Below are positions 28,395 to 37,503 of a DNA stretch of 64,000 nucleotides, one piece after another; position 1 is the first letter of the stretch; the number at the start of each line of letters is the position of its first letter. This DNA is from Bacteroidota bacterium (GTDB lineage: Bacteria; Bacteroidota; Ignavibacteria; UBA10030; BY39). The DNA lies in NCBI GenBank assembly GCA_030682385.1, contig JAUXOG010000132.1, positions 1 to 64,000 of the forward strand. The letters run 5' to 3'. Position numbers and translations under genes: made by a program. Below the pieces are notes generated by a model, which was given only the letters and a program-made list of their open reading frames with translations, did no database searches and had not been told where the DNA came from.

Positions 28395-29855
28395 CTAATA
28401 GAGTAAGCCGACTTCTTTATTGAATTCTTCAATTAATTTATCAAAGTTAGAAACCTCTTCTTCAAATAAGCTTCTCCAATATTCTGGATCCCATTGCGCA
28501 TTAATTTCTTCATAAGTTTTACCCTGCTGTTCGACCCATGTGTAGTATTTTAAATTATGGATAGCTTTTCGCTCATAGTAGGTCAACTCTTTGAAGTAGT
28601 CAATACTCTGATGTGCCAAAGGTCCTTCAAAATCTTTTACAGCTTCTTTCTCCGAGTAGTTTCCTTTTTCATTTTTTAATTCGACAAGTCGTGATCCGTA
28701 CATCTCGGCTGAATCAGTGAAAATCGTAAATATCACATCGTTCTCATTAAGCTCAAAATATTTTGCTGTTTTAATTCCAGCCAGCATGTTAGCTATGCTT
28801 GAAATTCCCATTAGTGAAAGTTTTTCAACATCGCTTTGAGATACACCCAGATCGGTTAGATATTTTTTACCCTCTTTCTCATTGAATAACCTCAACACTC
28901 TCATACAATCTTCATCATCAACAGCGGCTACGGCATCGGTGTTGCGGACATTATGAACCCACGGTACGTGTTTATCACCGATTCCTTCAATTCGGTGCCC
29001 GCCGAAGCCATTCATGAAAAGTGTGGGACACTGAAGCGCTTCGTTAGCGACAACTTTCAGATGCGGAAAAAGTTTTTTCAGGTAATCACCGGATGCAATT
29101 GTTCCAGCCGAACCGGTTGCCGATATAAAAGCGGCTGCATTGCCTTTAGTTCCTTTTATCAAATTAAAAACTTCTTCCAATGCTGGACCAGTAACGTTGT
29201 AGTGCCAGATAGGATTTCCGAATTCTTCAAACTGATTGAAGATTATATTATTCGGGTCCTTCTTTAACTCCCAACATTTGTCGTAAATTTCTTTCACGTT
29301 TGATTCGCAACCGTGAGTAGCAATGACTTCTGCGCCGATTTCCTTTAGCCAGTCAAAACGCTCCTTTGACATTTCTTCAGGTAAAATTGCGATAGGTGTG
29401 CAATCTAACAATACCGAGTTGAACGCTCCACCCCGACAGTAATTGCCCGTCGAGGGCCAAACAGCTTTATGTTTTTCCGGGTTGAACTCACCGCTCACAA
29501 GCCGCGGTACGAGACATCCAAACGCAGCACCAACTTTATGGGCGCCTGTTGGAAAATATTTTCCAACAAGTCCGATTATGCGCGCCTTAACTCCGGTTAT
29601 AGCCTGCGGAATTTCCAGATAGTTTACATCACCGTACAAACCGGTTTTAATATCGTTTTTCCACGTGATGCGAAAGAGATTGAGCGGATTGACATCCCAC
29701 AAACCGACTTCTGGAAGTTTCGATTTTATCTTATCAGGAATCGTTTCGGGATTTCTCATTTGTTTAAATGTTGGAATAACAATTCCGCGTTCTTTACAAC
29801 GCCGGGCTGTTTTGTTAACTACATCAGAATTAATTTTTTTGATTATCTTTGACAT
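28395..29855 (-). CDS. Fold-type II PLP-dependent enzyme in the purine cluster (possible ygeX counterpart)
   Basis: The 486-residue protein shows a PLP-lysine segment FPTGAHKVGAAFG (about residue 105), an Asn-containing phosphate or substrate loop (PSTGNYCRGGAF) and a glycine-rich ISATGSAGTIASGDY segment binding the PLP phosphate. This is the cysteine synthase/threonine synthase fold. It is longer than YgeX (2,3-diaminopropionate ammonia-lyase) and lacks its typical motifs, yet it stands exactly where ygeX would be, next to ygeY and ygeW. An eliminating or beta-replacing reaction on an amino acid formed from the opened purine ring is plausible. The start codon is overlapped by the 3' end of the DUF1016 gene. 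Confidence 0.7.
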   Translation of the reverse strand: MSKIIKKINSDVVNKTARRCKERGIVIPTFKQMRNPETIPDKIKSKLPEVGLWDVNPLNLFRITWKNDIKTGLYGDVNYLEIPQAITGVKARIIGLVGKYFPTGAHKVGAAFGCLVPRLVSGEFNPEKHKAVWPSTGNYCRGGAFNSVLLDCTPIAILPEEMSKERFDWLKEIGAEVIATHGCESNVKEIYDKCWELKKDPNNIIFNQFEEFGNPIWHYNVTGPALEEVFNLIKGTKGNAAAFISATGSAGTIASGDYLKKLFPHLKVVANEALQCPTLFMNGFGGHRIEGIGDKHVPWVHNVRNTDAVAAVDDEDCMRVLRLFNEKEGKKYLTDLGVSQSDVEKLSLMGISSIANMLAGIKTAKYFELNENDVIFTIFTDSAEMYGSRLVELKNEKGNYSEKEAVKDFEGPLAHQSIDYFKELTYYERKAIHNLKYYTWVEQQGKTYEEINAQWDPEYWRSLFEEEVSNFDKLIEEFNKEVGLLY

Positions 29856-30973
29856 TTATTTATCCTGTTTCGTTTAGTTACTTTTTTATTCTTTGGAGAA
29901 GTCTTGGTAAGTTCAGTTTTAAGCTCTTCGATAGTTGGGAGACTTCCTCTTAGATTTTTCGGCAGCGATGTTGTCATTCGATATGCTGCAACGCCAATTG
30001 GCTTGTTCGTATTTCGTAAGGCATATTCAACAATCATTTTATTTCTCGATTTACATAGAATGATCCCGATGCTTGGTTGATCGCCCGACTGGCAAAGTAT
30101 ATCATCGATAGCTGAAAGATAGAAGTTCATCTTTCCCGCAAACTCCGGCTGGAACTCTGAAACCTTTAGGTCTATCACGACATAACAATGAAGGCGGGTA
30201 TGGTAAAATAGTAGATCAATGTAATAATCTTTTCCGCCGATTTCCATGTGATACTGCTGTCCGACAAATGCAAATCCTACTCCAAGTTCAAGTAAAAATT
30301 CTTTAAGATGTTCGACAAGAGATTTTTCGAGATCACGCTCGCTCGCTTTTTCAGTTATGCTGAGAAAGTCAAATGTGTATGGATCCTTTAATAGTTGTTG
30401 AGCAAGATCGGATTGTGTGGCTGGTAATGTTTTGGAAAAATTTGTAACTGCTTTCCCTTGTCGATTATAAAGACCACTTTCAATCTGGTGAACAAGAACA
30501 TTGCGACTCCAGCCGTTTTGAATAGCTTGTGCAGCATACCAGAAACGCTCGGTATCAATATTTAGTTTTTCTAAAAGGATTATATTGTGTCCCCATGGTA
30601 TTTGGTCAACAAGCTGTTGACCAAATGGAAGATTTGGATAAGTTTCGGCAAATCGACGCATATATTTGAGGTTAGTAGAAGAAAATCCATGTATTTCTGG
30701 GAATGCCTTGCTAAGATCGGACGATAAACGGTCGATGATTTTTGTTCCCCAACGCTCGATTTTCTGGCGCGCGAGTATTTGTTTTCCGATGTTCCAATAC
30801 AGTATTACTAATTCGCGATTAACACTAAGCGACGCTTTTACTTGAGCTTCACGGATCTGATTTTTCAATTCCGCCAAAAATTTATCATAGCTAATCGGTA
30901 GAACTAATAATTGTGCAGCAGCTTGTTGCACAATTGGACTTTTTCTCAATAGGGATTTTTTCTTTAAAGCCAT
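29843..30973 (-). CDS. DUF1016/YhcG-type PD-(D/E)xK nuclease
   Basis: The N-terminal DUF1016 domain (about residues 25-170) has RELVILYWNIGKQI and FSSTNLKYMRRFAETYP. The C-terminal nuclease domain has DYYIDLLFYHTRLHCYVVIDLKVSEFQPEFAGKM, in which D...(D)xK provides the PD-(D/E)xK residues. Such proteins are mobile-element or defence-associated. Its last 13 bases overlap the PLP enzyme start, and it follows an ORF6N gene by 18 nt. The pair splits the purine operon and was probably inserted. Confidence 0.88.
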   Translation of the reverse strand: MALKKKSLLRKSPIVQQAAAQLLVLPISYDKFLAELKNQIREAQVKASLSVNRELVILYWNIGKQILARQKIERWGTKIIDRLSSDLSKAFPEIHGFSSTNLKYMRRFAETYPNLPFGQQLVDQIPWGHNIILLEKLNIDTERFWYAAQAIQNGWSRNVLVHQIESGLYNRQGKAVTNFSKTLPATQSDLAQQLLKDPYTFDFLSITEKASERDLEKSLVEHLKEFLLELGVGFAFVGQQYHMEIGGKDYYIDLLFYHTRLHCYVVIDLKVSEFQPEFAGKMNFYLSAIDDILCQSGDQPSIGIILCKSRNKMIVEYALRNTNKPIGVAAYRMTTSLPKNLRGSLPTIEELKTELTKTSPKNKKVTKRNRINKCQR

Positions 30974-30991
30974 ACTTTAATATTTTAGAAT

Positions 30992-31561
30992 TTACTTTCC
31001 ATTCTTATATTCCTGTGTAATAAATCCAATCGGTCTGCGTTTTGGTTCTGGCAATAGAGCAGGCTGCATCAGCTTTTTGATCTCTTCTAAAATATGAACA
31101 ATCGCTCTTTCATGAACATCTAATCGACTTGTAAGTTTTTTCTCCAGTTCGGTTAACTTTTCCATAAGAACATTATTGGCTGATAGTACCTGACGCATTT
31201 TCACAAAAGCCCGAACAACAAAAACGCTCATCTGTACAGCTCTTTGACTGTTAAGAATATTCGCTGCCATAATTGCACCGTGCTCAGTAAAAACAAATGG
31301 AAGTTTTCGTCTACCGCCACGCCCCTTCTTTGATGTTGCAAATTGCAACATCAAACGTTTGAACTCGGTTTCAGATAATTGAAACATGAAATCTTCTGGA
31401 AACCGTTCTATGTTGCGACGGACTTGTTGATTGAGGCGAGTCGTCGTAACACCATATATTTTAGCAAGATCGTTATCGAGTAGAACTCTTTCATTTCTAA
31501 TCATTAGAATTAAGGGTTCAATTCTCACCAGATTATTCGCTAATTTCCTTTTATCTTGCAT
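30992..31561 (-). CDS. ORF6N-domain DNA-binding protein
   Basis: The N-terminal ORF6N domain (about residues 10-100) reads MIRNERVLLDNDLAKIYGVTTTRLNQQVRRN, FPEDFMFQLSETEF and LPFVFTEHGAIMAANIL, followed by a helical C-terminus with VHERAIVHILEEIKKLMQP. ORF6N proteins occur on phages and mobile islands, often next to DUF1016 nucleases as here. It may regulate or target the nuclease; that is inference. Confidence 0.9.
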   Translation of the reverse strand: MQDKRKLANNLVRIEPLILMIRNERVLLDNDLAKIYGVTTTRLNQQVRRNIERFPEDFMFQLSETEFKRLMLQFATSKKGRGGRRKLPFVFTEHGAIMAANILNSQRAVQMSVFVVRAFVKMRQVLSANNVLMEKLTELEKKLTSRLDVHERAIVHILEEIKKLMQPALLPEPKRRPIGFITQEYKNGK

Positions 31562-31585
31562 TATTAATTCGATTTCATCTGAATT

Positions 31586-32911
31586 CTACATTCTTTCCCA
31601 CAGCTTCGCCGCACATTCGCGCGATCGTGAATTAATTCGTTCTTCGTCTATATCTATTTTCAATTGACGGTTCTCCATTAGTATTTTTCCAGAAACAATA
31701 GTCGTGTCAACAGTAGATTGCGAGATGCCGAAAGCCAGATGTCCAAGAAACGTTGTCTCATCGAACAATGTCGGCGGATAGTAGTCTATGAGCACGATAT
31801 CAGCCGCGTATCCTTCCTTCAACTCACCGACAAACGGCTTCCAGTACCGGTTGGCAATTCGCGCATTGTTGACAAGAAGTGTAGATAAAGATTCCATAAA
31901 ACCGACGCTTGGATTTTTTTGCGACAAATGTTGCGCCCAAAGTGCTGAGCGGACTTCCTCAAGCATATTAACTGTCATCGCATCTGTTCCGAGTCCGACC
32001 ATAACGCATTTTTCATTCATCTTAATAATATCTGCAACACCGACAGCGTTGTTCATGTTTGACTGCGGGTTATGGACTACCGCCGTACCCGTTTCAGCTA
32101 AAATCTCCATCTCATTTTCGTTTACATGAACACAATGAGCTGCGATTGTCTTAGATCCAAGAATTCCGAACTTTTTAAATCTTTCAACAACACGCATCTT
32201 ATGCTGCGATTCACATTGTATCTGGTCTGAATTTGCTTCTGCCGTATGGACGTGAAAACCAACTCCCAATTCTTTTCCAAGAGAAGCCGCTTTCTCAAGA
32301 GTCGCGTCTCCGACAGTAAACGATGCATGAAGTCCGAACAAGGCTTTAAACTGGTTCTGTTCATCATTATTACAACGAACTATGAAATCGGTGTTTTCCT
32401 TGATTCCTTCATCAGCAATCTTTTGTCCATCGCGATCCGACACCTCATAACATAAAGATGCGCGGAGTCCAACTTCTTTTACTGCGTCAGCAATTCTTCC
32501 TAATGACCCGAGGACTGCAAATGGACTGGCGTGATGATCAATCAGTGTTGTAGTACCGTGTCTGACGGCATCTATTGCCGGTATCAATGTGCTGTAATAG
32601 CAATCATCTAAAATTAATTGTTTATCTAACCGCCACCAAAGATTATGGAGAACCTCGTTAAAATCCTTTGATGGAGCTGCTTTGCCGTAACCACGCACCA
32701 TCGTAGAATAAAAGTGCATATGAGCATTAATGAAACCCGGCATTACAACCTTGCCCGCCGCATCAATAACTTTGTCATAAGAGCCGGTAAAAGATTTTAC
32801 AGGAGCGATTGATTTAATTAATCCATCCTTACATAATACTGCATGATCATAGATTACTCGGTTTTTTTCACCGAGAGTAATTATTATTCCATTTTTAATT
32901 AGTAGTGTCAT
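31586..32911 (-). CDS. ssnA: SsnA-type amidohydrolase, copy 1
   Basis: It is a metal-dependent amidohydrolase with NAHMHFYS (HxH), GFHVHTAEAN, AAHCVHVNENEM and GLGTDAM carrying the usual ligands, a layout shared with guanine and chlorohydrolase-type deaminases. The 441 residues fit SsnA of the E. coli ygf cluster. It could hydrolyse or deaminate a purine-derived ring. It starts one base before the end of the DPD-like gene upstream, so both are cotranscribed; a second paralog lies at 40874. Confidence 0.85.
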   Translation of the reverse strand: MTLLIKNGIIITLGEKNRVIYDHAVLCKDGLIKSIAPVKSFTGSYDKVIDAAGKVVMPGFINAHMHFYSTMVRGYGKAAPSKDFNEVLHNLWWRLDKQLILDDCYYSTLIPAIDAVRHGTTTLIDHHASPFAVLGSLGRIADAVKEVGLRASLCYEVSDRDGQKIADEGIKENTDFIVRCNNDEQNQFKALFGLHASFTVGDATLEKAASLGKELGVGFHVHTAEANSDQIQCESQHKMRVVERFKKFGILGSKTIAAHCVHVNENEMEILAETGTAVVHNPQSNMNNAVGVADIIKMNEKCVMVGLGTDAMTVNMLEEVRSALWAQHLSQKNPSVGFMESLSTLLVNNARIANRYWKPFVGELKEGYAADIVLIDYYPPTLFDETTFLGHLAFGISQSTVDTTIVSGKILMENRQLKIDIDEERINSRSRECAAKLWERM

Positions 32912-32912
32912 A

Positions 32913-35423
32913 TTAAGCCTCGTTTAATATTTCAAGTTCATGCTTCGTCCGTTTACGCATATACAACGCACCTGAGAAGCACTTTTGGACGCAGATTGAG
33001 CAACCGATACAAAGTGTAGGATCGGTTACAGGTATTTTCTTCGAATCGAGTTCGATAGCGAAGTAAGGACATCGCGTACAGTTACCGCAATGTTCACATA
33101 ACTCAGCATTTACAGCAGAGATTTTTTTAACCGGGGTTAATTCCATGAAACCTGTAACGGGATTAGGCAGTGCACGATTAATGAGTTCATTGACTGATTT
33201 TATTCCCCTATCCTGCATAAGATAACTTAAACCGGAGTGGAGTTCATCTACAATACCGTAACCATATTTCATTACGATAGTACAAAATTGTACTGTTCTC
33301 GCTCCGAGCGCTAAAAAGTTCGCAGCCGATTTGTAGTCCATCGGACCACCATTCCCGGAAACAGTTACACCCAATCGTGAGACGTTAGCAAGTGTCAGGT
33401 TTGAGATTGGAATAACACCTTCACCGCTCATACCGACAACAACACCTTCTTCCCATGATTTTTTATCACCTTGTCTGAATGCAAGCGTCGGGAAAGTATT
33501 CGCAAGTGTAACACCTGCTTTTTTATGAGGATATTTAGAAAAAACTTCTTTGATGGCAGTTATTATAGGATAAATCGAAGTAACAGCCGCTGTTAATTTG
33601 AACAGCTTCGGAACATCAGCATCACCGGTTTCCATTATCCAATCTATTATCTTTGCAGTCAACTCAGCATCCTGAGATACGATGTCGCCTTTAGTGCCAT
33701 CTCCGCCTTGCGGACAAGAAAGACTGTATTCGATTCCCATAGCACCTGCTGTCTCTAACTTTTTAGTGTTAGATTGCCAGACTGCGCTATCAAGTTCGTC
33801 GTTCCCCGTTACCGGACCGCCTGTTGAAGCGATTGTCAAACGGTCAGGAAATTCCTTGACCAACTTCTTCACTTCGCGGCAAACACGTTCAAGTTGATGT
33901 CCCGAAACATTGTCGCAATTGGCATAAGTCGATTTCGAGAAAGCAAACATGTACTCCGAAGGAATATGAATCGGAATGTTATCGAATGCGGTTTTCATCA
34001 CGCCGCCAGCCCAGCCGGCTTCGTAAGCTTTCTTCATTTGTGCGTAACCGTCGGATGGTGGCGCCGCAGAGAGTAAAAACGGTGATATAATTTCACGTCC
34101 AAAGAATTCAGCTTTTATCGGGACAGGCAGCATAACACGCCCCGGCATAATGACACGGCTCTTTGTTTTTCCATCGATTTTAGTAACATCCGGTTTATAG
34201 CGGCTTCCGGAAATAAGCGCATCAATTTCCATCGCTGAATTTTTCCCCGCTGCTACTGCTTCAACAACTGTCGTCGGACCGGTTACCATGTCGCCTGTAT
34301 AAAACATGCGAGCATCATTTGTTTTTTTATTAGATGAACGCGCTCCGGTCGCAATAATTACAAAATTCACGTTCGGAAGAACTTGTTCTGTTCCCTTCAA
34401 ATCATTTATGTTTTTCGGATGGAACTTCTTACCTCGCGGTAGAACGACTTTAATAGTTTTTAATCCGGTAACGAGTTTACCTTTTTTTAAAATTTCTGCA
34501 ACTCTCACTCTTCCTGTTATAGCAATACCCAACTCCCGTATTGCTTGTCGTTCTTTTGCAGTCAGCGGCATCTCCGACCAGGTTTCGAGTGCAAACATCT
34601 CGACGTTTGAAGCGCCATATGCGAGAGCTTCTTCTGCACAATCAAGTGCAACCGCTCCACCGCCAATTATTGCAACACGTTTTCCCTTCACCGAATATCG
34701 GTTAGCGTTACCGAGATATTTCATCCAGTCGATTGCTGATTCATTGCCAATTATCGGAGGAATAAATATTTCATCTAAACCTGTTGCATTGAGAACAGCA
34801 TCATACCCTTTCATACCTGCGGGTAATTTTTTAATATCCTTGAAAGAAATCTTTCCTAAAGTTAAAAAGAAATCTATGTCGGTCTTCAAAACTTTTGGTG
34901 ATAATCTTGAATCCGGAATCAAGTTACACATCCCGCCCGGTGTCTTCGACTTATCAAATATATCGATAGTATATCCCTTCTGAGCAAGGACGGCTGCCGC
35001 ACCGATTCCAGCCGGACCTGCACCGAGAATTGCAATTTTCTTTCCATTAAGAGGAAATTTTTCAAACTCAGGCATTACCTCTTGTTGTTTTGCTTTTTCG
35101 ATAATCGTTGCTTGAACCGCCGGTATGTTTACGGATGAATCAAACTTACGATGGACACATGCTTTCATACAATGAGTGTCAGGACAGACTGCACCGCAAA
35201 CACCGCCGAGAGGATTACTACCCATGATGAGGGCTGCAGATCGCCGGTAATCAGCACGGCTACCTATTTTCACAGCCATTATAAAATCCGCAGGTGAACA
35301 ATCTACAGGGCACGCTTCTTTACAAGGTTTCTCTTCACAGTATTCACATTTCTCGATCTCGGCGCGAAGTTGTGCATCGGTGAGAAATTCGGTTACATAG
35401 TTTGATTTATTAATTTTACTCAT
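32913..35423 (-). CDS. Dihydropyrimidine dehydrogenase-like multidomain flavoprotein
   Basis: The order of domains is that of mammalian DPD and fused PreT-PreA. An N-terminal double 4Fe-4S region (CEYCEEKPCKEACPVDC, GVCGAVCPDTHCMKAC) leads to an FAD/NAD(P) GltD-like module (about 125-420; AILGAGPAGIGAAAVLA, VAIIGGGAVALDCAEEAL). A DHOD-like FMN barrel (about 430-770; SLSCPQGGDGTKG, GVTVSGNGGP) and a C-terminal two-cluster ferredoxin (CEHCGNCTRCPY, CIGCSICVQKC) follow. The length of 836 residues is shorter than human DPD. In the active-site loop the Cys of GMGLACGQD appears to be missing. It is encoded between the hydroxylase subunit and ssnA and may reduce a purine or pyrimidine ring intermediate. 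Confidence 0.85.
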   Translation of the reverse strand: MSKINKSNYVTEFLTDAQLRAEIEKCEYCEEKPCKEACPVDCSPADFIMAVKIGSRADYRRSAALIMGSNPLGGVCGAVCPDTHCMKACVHRKFDSSVNIPAVQATIIEKAKQQEVMPEFEKFPLNGKKIAILGAGPAGIGAAAVLAQKGYTIDIFDKSKTPGGMCNLIPDSRLSPKVLKTDIDFFLTLGKISFKDIKKLPAGMKGYDAVLNATGLDEIFIPPIIGNESAIDWMKYLGNANRYSVKGKRVAIIGGGAVALDCAEEALAYGASNVEMFALETWSEMPLTAKERQAIRELGIAITGRVRVAEILKKGKLVTGLKTIKVVLPRGKKFHPKNINDLKGTEQVLPNVNFVIIATGARSSNKKTNDARMFYTGDMVTGPTTVVEAVAAGKNSAMEIDALISGSRYKPDVTKIDGKTKSRVIMPGRVMLPVPIKAEFFGREIISPFLLSAAPPSDGYAQMKKAYEAGWAGGVMKTAFDNIPIHIPSEYMFAFSKSTYANCDNVSGHQLERVCREVKKLVKEFPDRLTIASTGGPVTGNDELDSAVWQSNTKKLETAGAMGIEYSLSCPQGGDGTKGDIVSQDAELTAKIIDWIMETGDADVPKLFKLTAAVTSIYPIITAIKEVFSKYPHKKAGVTLANTFPTLAFRQGDKKSWEEGVVVGMSGEGVIPISNLTLANVSRLGVTVSGNGGPMDYKSAANFLALGARTVQFCTIVMKYGYGIVDELHSGLSYLMQDRGIKSVNELINRALPNPVTGFMELTPVKKISAVNAELCEHCGNCTRCPYFAIELDSKKIPVTDPTLCIGCSICVQKCFSGALYMRKRTKHELEILNEA

Positions 35424-35505
35424 GACTTATCCTATTGATAAATTATTAAAATTTGATAACTCAGTGTGAAAAAATATCACGACGTGAACATCAGTTGATA
35501 GTTAT

Positions 35506-35967
35506 TTATTTTTGTACTTCGCTAATTGCATCTACGATTTGGACGTAACCGGTGCAGCGACATAAATTCCCGGATATTGCAGTTCGTATTTCTTCTTCTG
35601 TGGGTTGTGGATTTTCTTCAACTAATTGTTTGGCGCTCATTATCATCCCCGGAGTGCAGTATCCGCAATGAACAGCATCGTGCTTCATAAATGATTTTTG
35701 TAAAGGATGGAGTTCACCATCCTCAGCCAATCCTTCGACCGTTAAAACTTCTTTCCCATCTATTTGTGGAGCGAGGACAAGACAGGAATTGACTGCCTCA
35801 CCATTAATAAGAACGGTACAAGCGCCGCATTCGCCGACTTCACATCCGCGTTTTGTACCGGTTAAACCTAATTCTTCTCGCAGCAAGTCGAGCAGGGTTT
35901 GGTTGGGGGAAACGGAAAGCTCGTATTTACGATTATTGATAACCGTCTTGATAATAAATTTTTTCAT
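35506..35967 (-). CDS. [2Fe-2S] small subunit of molybdenum hydroxylase 2
   Basis: The N-terminal plant-type cluster is bound by GCEVGECGACTVLINGEAVNSC and the C-terminal helical domain by HCGYCTPGMIM plus NLCRCTGY. At 153 residues this is the separate small subunit of a three-gene hydroxylase (CoxS/NdhS-like), passing electrons from the Mo centre to FAD. It is separated from its FAD and Mo subunit genes by an inserted mntA/hepT pair, which is unusual. Confidence 0.93.
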   Translation of the reverse strand: MKKFIIKTVINNRKYELSVSPNQTLLDLLREELGLTGTKRGCEVGECGACTVLINGEAVNSCLVLAPQIDGKEVLTVEGLAEDGELHPLQKSFMKHDAVHCGYCTPGMIMSAKQLVEENPQPTEEEIRTAISGNLCRCTGYVQIVDAISEVQK

Positions 35968-35974
35968 GGCTCTG

Positions 35975-36316
35975 TTAATCTTTCTGCATCTTTAAAATTA
36001 TCCCAATTGAGGTTTTCAATCCAGGTAATTTATTCTTTATCGTATCCCAAAGGATATCATAATTTACTCCAAAATAATGGTGAATAATTTTATCTCTCAG
36101 TCCTGCCATTTTTTTCCATTCGATTTCTTTGTGTTTTTTCTTTAAGGAAGGTGAAATATTTTTCACAGCCTCACCGATAATTTCTAAGCTGCGAGAATAT
36201 GCTCGCTTGGTGAGTTCATCGTGTATGAATTGATCGAACGATTGACCTTTAGTTTCTTTCAGTAAAAAATTTATTTCATCTAAAATATGCTTCAAAAATG
36301 TTATGTCAGACTTCAT
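35975..36316 (-). CDS. hepT: HepT-family toxin (HEPN, DUF86)
   Basis: The 113-residue helical protein carries the RxxxxHxY HEPN RNase motif as GLRDKIIHHYFGVN (about residues 70-83). HepT toxins are RNases or are inactivated by their MntA partner through AMPylation of the Tyr. It overlaps the mntA end by 11 bases, the standard arrangement. The pair lies inside the Mo hydroxylase operon. Confidence 0.9.
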   Translation of the reverse strand: MKSDITFLKHILDEINFLLKETKGQSFDQFIHDELTKRAYSRSLEIIGEAVKNISPSLKKKHKEIEWKKMAGLRDKIIHHYFGVNYDILWDTIKNKLPGLKTSIGIILKMQKD

Positions 36317-36626
36317 ACCACTTAATTTCCTTTTCGATATGGGGTATGATGTATGGACTGATATTCCCTTTTGTGATTAGATCAACTTTTTTACCGAAGA
36401 TAGTTTCGAGGGAATAAAGCAAATCCATAAAATTGTCAAATGATGGTTTTGTAAATTCAACGATAAAATCTATATCACTCCGTGTTTTTTGATTTCCTTT
36501 CGCTTGTGAACCAAACAATCCAATTCTGAGTACTGTGTATTTTTTTAATAGACGACGATGCTTTAGCAATGTAATGCCAATATTGTCCTCCTCCTTGTGC
36601 ATATTTGATTTATTTTTAACACTCAT
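36306..36626 (-). CDS. mntA: MntA-family nucleotidyltransferase antitoxin
   Basis: The MNT signature GSX10DXD is seen as GLFGSQAKGNQKTRSDIDFIVEF (about residues 38-60). MntA proteins AMPylate HepT and neutralise it. The 106 residues are full length. The track start overlaps the FAD-subunit stop by 11 bases; a start at the second Met (36602) is also possible. Confidence 0.9.
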   Translation of the reverse strand: MSVKNKSNMHKEEDNIGITLLKHRRLLKKYTVLRIGLFGSQAKGNQKTRSDIDFIVEFTKPSFDNFMDLLYSLETIFGKKVDLITKGNISPYIIPHIEKEIKWYEV

Positions 36627-37503
36627 TTTTTCTTACCTCATTAAGTAATATTATACATTTTTCAAGCGCCCTTCTTACCAGCACACCAATCACAGGTTCT
36701 TTATATTCCGTTGACCATCTTCTGCCTGTAAACGAAATCATTACTTCGGAAACTTTTTTCCCTGCGGCTTCAAATAGTTTTTCTGTGGGTTTCTCGCCGA
36801 TAAGCATTCTCTCAGCTTCTGTAACTCGCATCCAGGTCGGTAAAGCAGCACCGGGAACGATGCGCGCTTCTGTAATAATTCCTGATTTGTCCTGAACAAG
36901 AACAGCCGCCACGCTCAATCGCGATATCGAAAGTGCATTCCGTCTGCCTAATTTTATAAACGCACTCTTTGCACCCGAAGGAAGTTTCGGTATTTTTATT
37001 TCGGTTAAAATATCATCCGCATTTGCTTTAGTTTTGTATGGCTTGATAAAAAAATCAACTATCGGCATTGTTCGGGTTGCAGTGACGGAATGAAGTGTAA
37101 CCTTGGCTCCGAGCGCAATTAAAGCCGGAACAGTATCGGCGCACGTCGCTGCATTCATAACATTGCCTCCAACTGTTCCGCGGTTTCTGATTTGTGGCGC
37201 TCCGATTACAGAAGCCGCCTCGCCCAAAAATCCTGCAAATTTTTTAACCAAATCGGATTTGTGAATTTCTGTATGGGTTGCAAGAGGTTTTAAAATTATC
37301 GAGCCGTTCGATTCAGAAATTCCTTTCAACTCTTTTACGGAAGTAATATCAACAACTGTTTGAGGAGTTTTTGCATTCGGGCGGCGAAGTTCAATTAATA
37401 AATCAGTTCCGCCGGCTATTATGCGCGCTTCGTTTTTAAGCACACTCAATATTTCAGCCGCTTCCTGAATTGACTTTGCATTTATATATTCAAATTGTTT
37501 CAT
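36616..37503 (-). CDS. FAD subunit of molybdenum hydroxylase 2
   Basis: The 295 residues form a CoxM/XdhB-type FAD subunit. The FAD-binding segments are EARIIAGGTDLLIELRR (about residue 25) and IGAPQIRNRGTVGGNVMNAATCAD (about 98-122), and the C-terminal CO_deh_flav_C domain follows. It starts by an ATGA overlap with the Mo subunit stop. It passes electrons to an external acceptor or NAD. Confidence 0.9.
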   Translation of the reverse strand: MKQFEYINAKSIQEAAEILSVLKNEARIIAGGTDLLIELRRPNAKTPQTVVDITSVKELKGISESNGSIILKPLATHTEIHKSDLVKKFAGFLGEAASVIGAPQIRNRGTVGGNVMNAATCADTVPALIALGAKVTLHSVTATRTMPIVDFFIKPYKTKANADDILTEIKIPKLPSGAKSAFIKLGRRNALSISRLSVAAVLVQDKSGIITEARIVPGAALPTWMRVTEAERMLIGEKPTEKLFEAAGKKVSEVMISFTGRRWSTEYKEPVIGVLVRRALEKCIILLNEVRKNEC

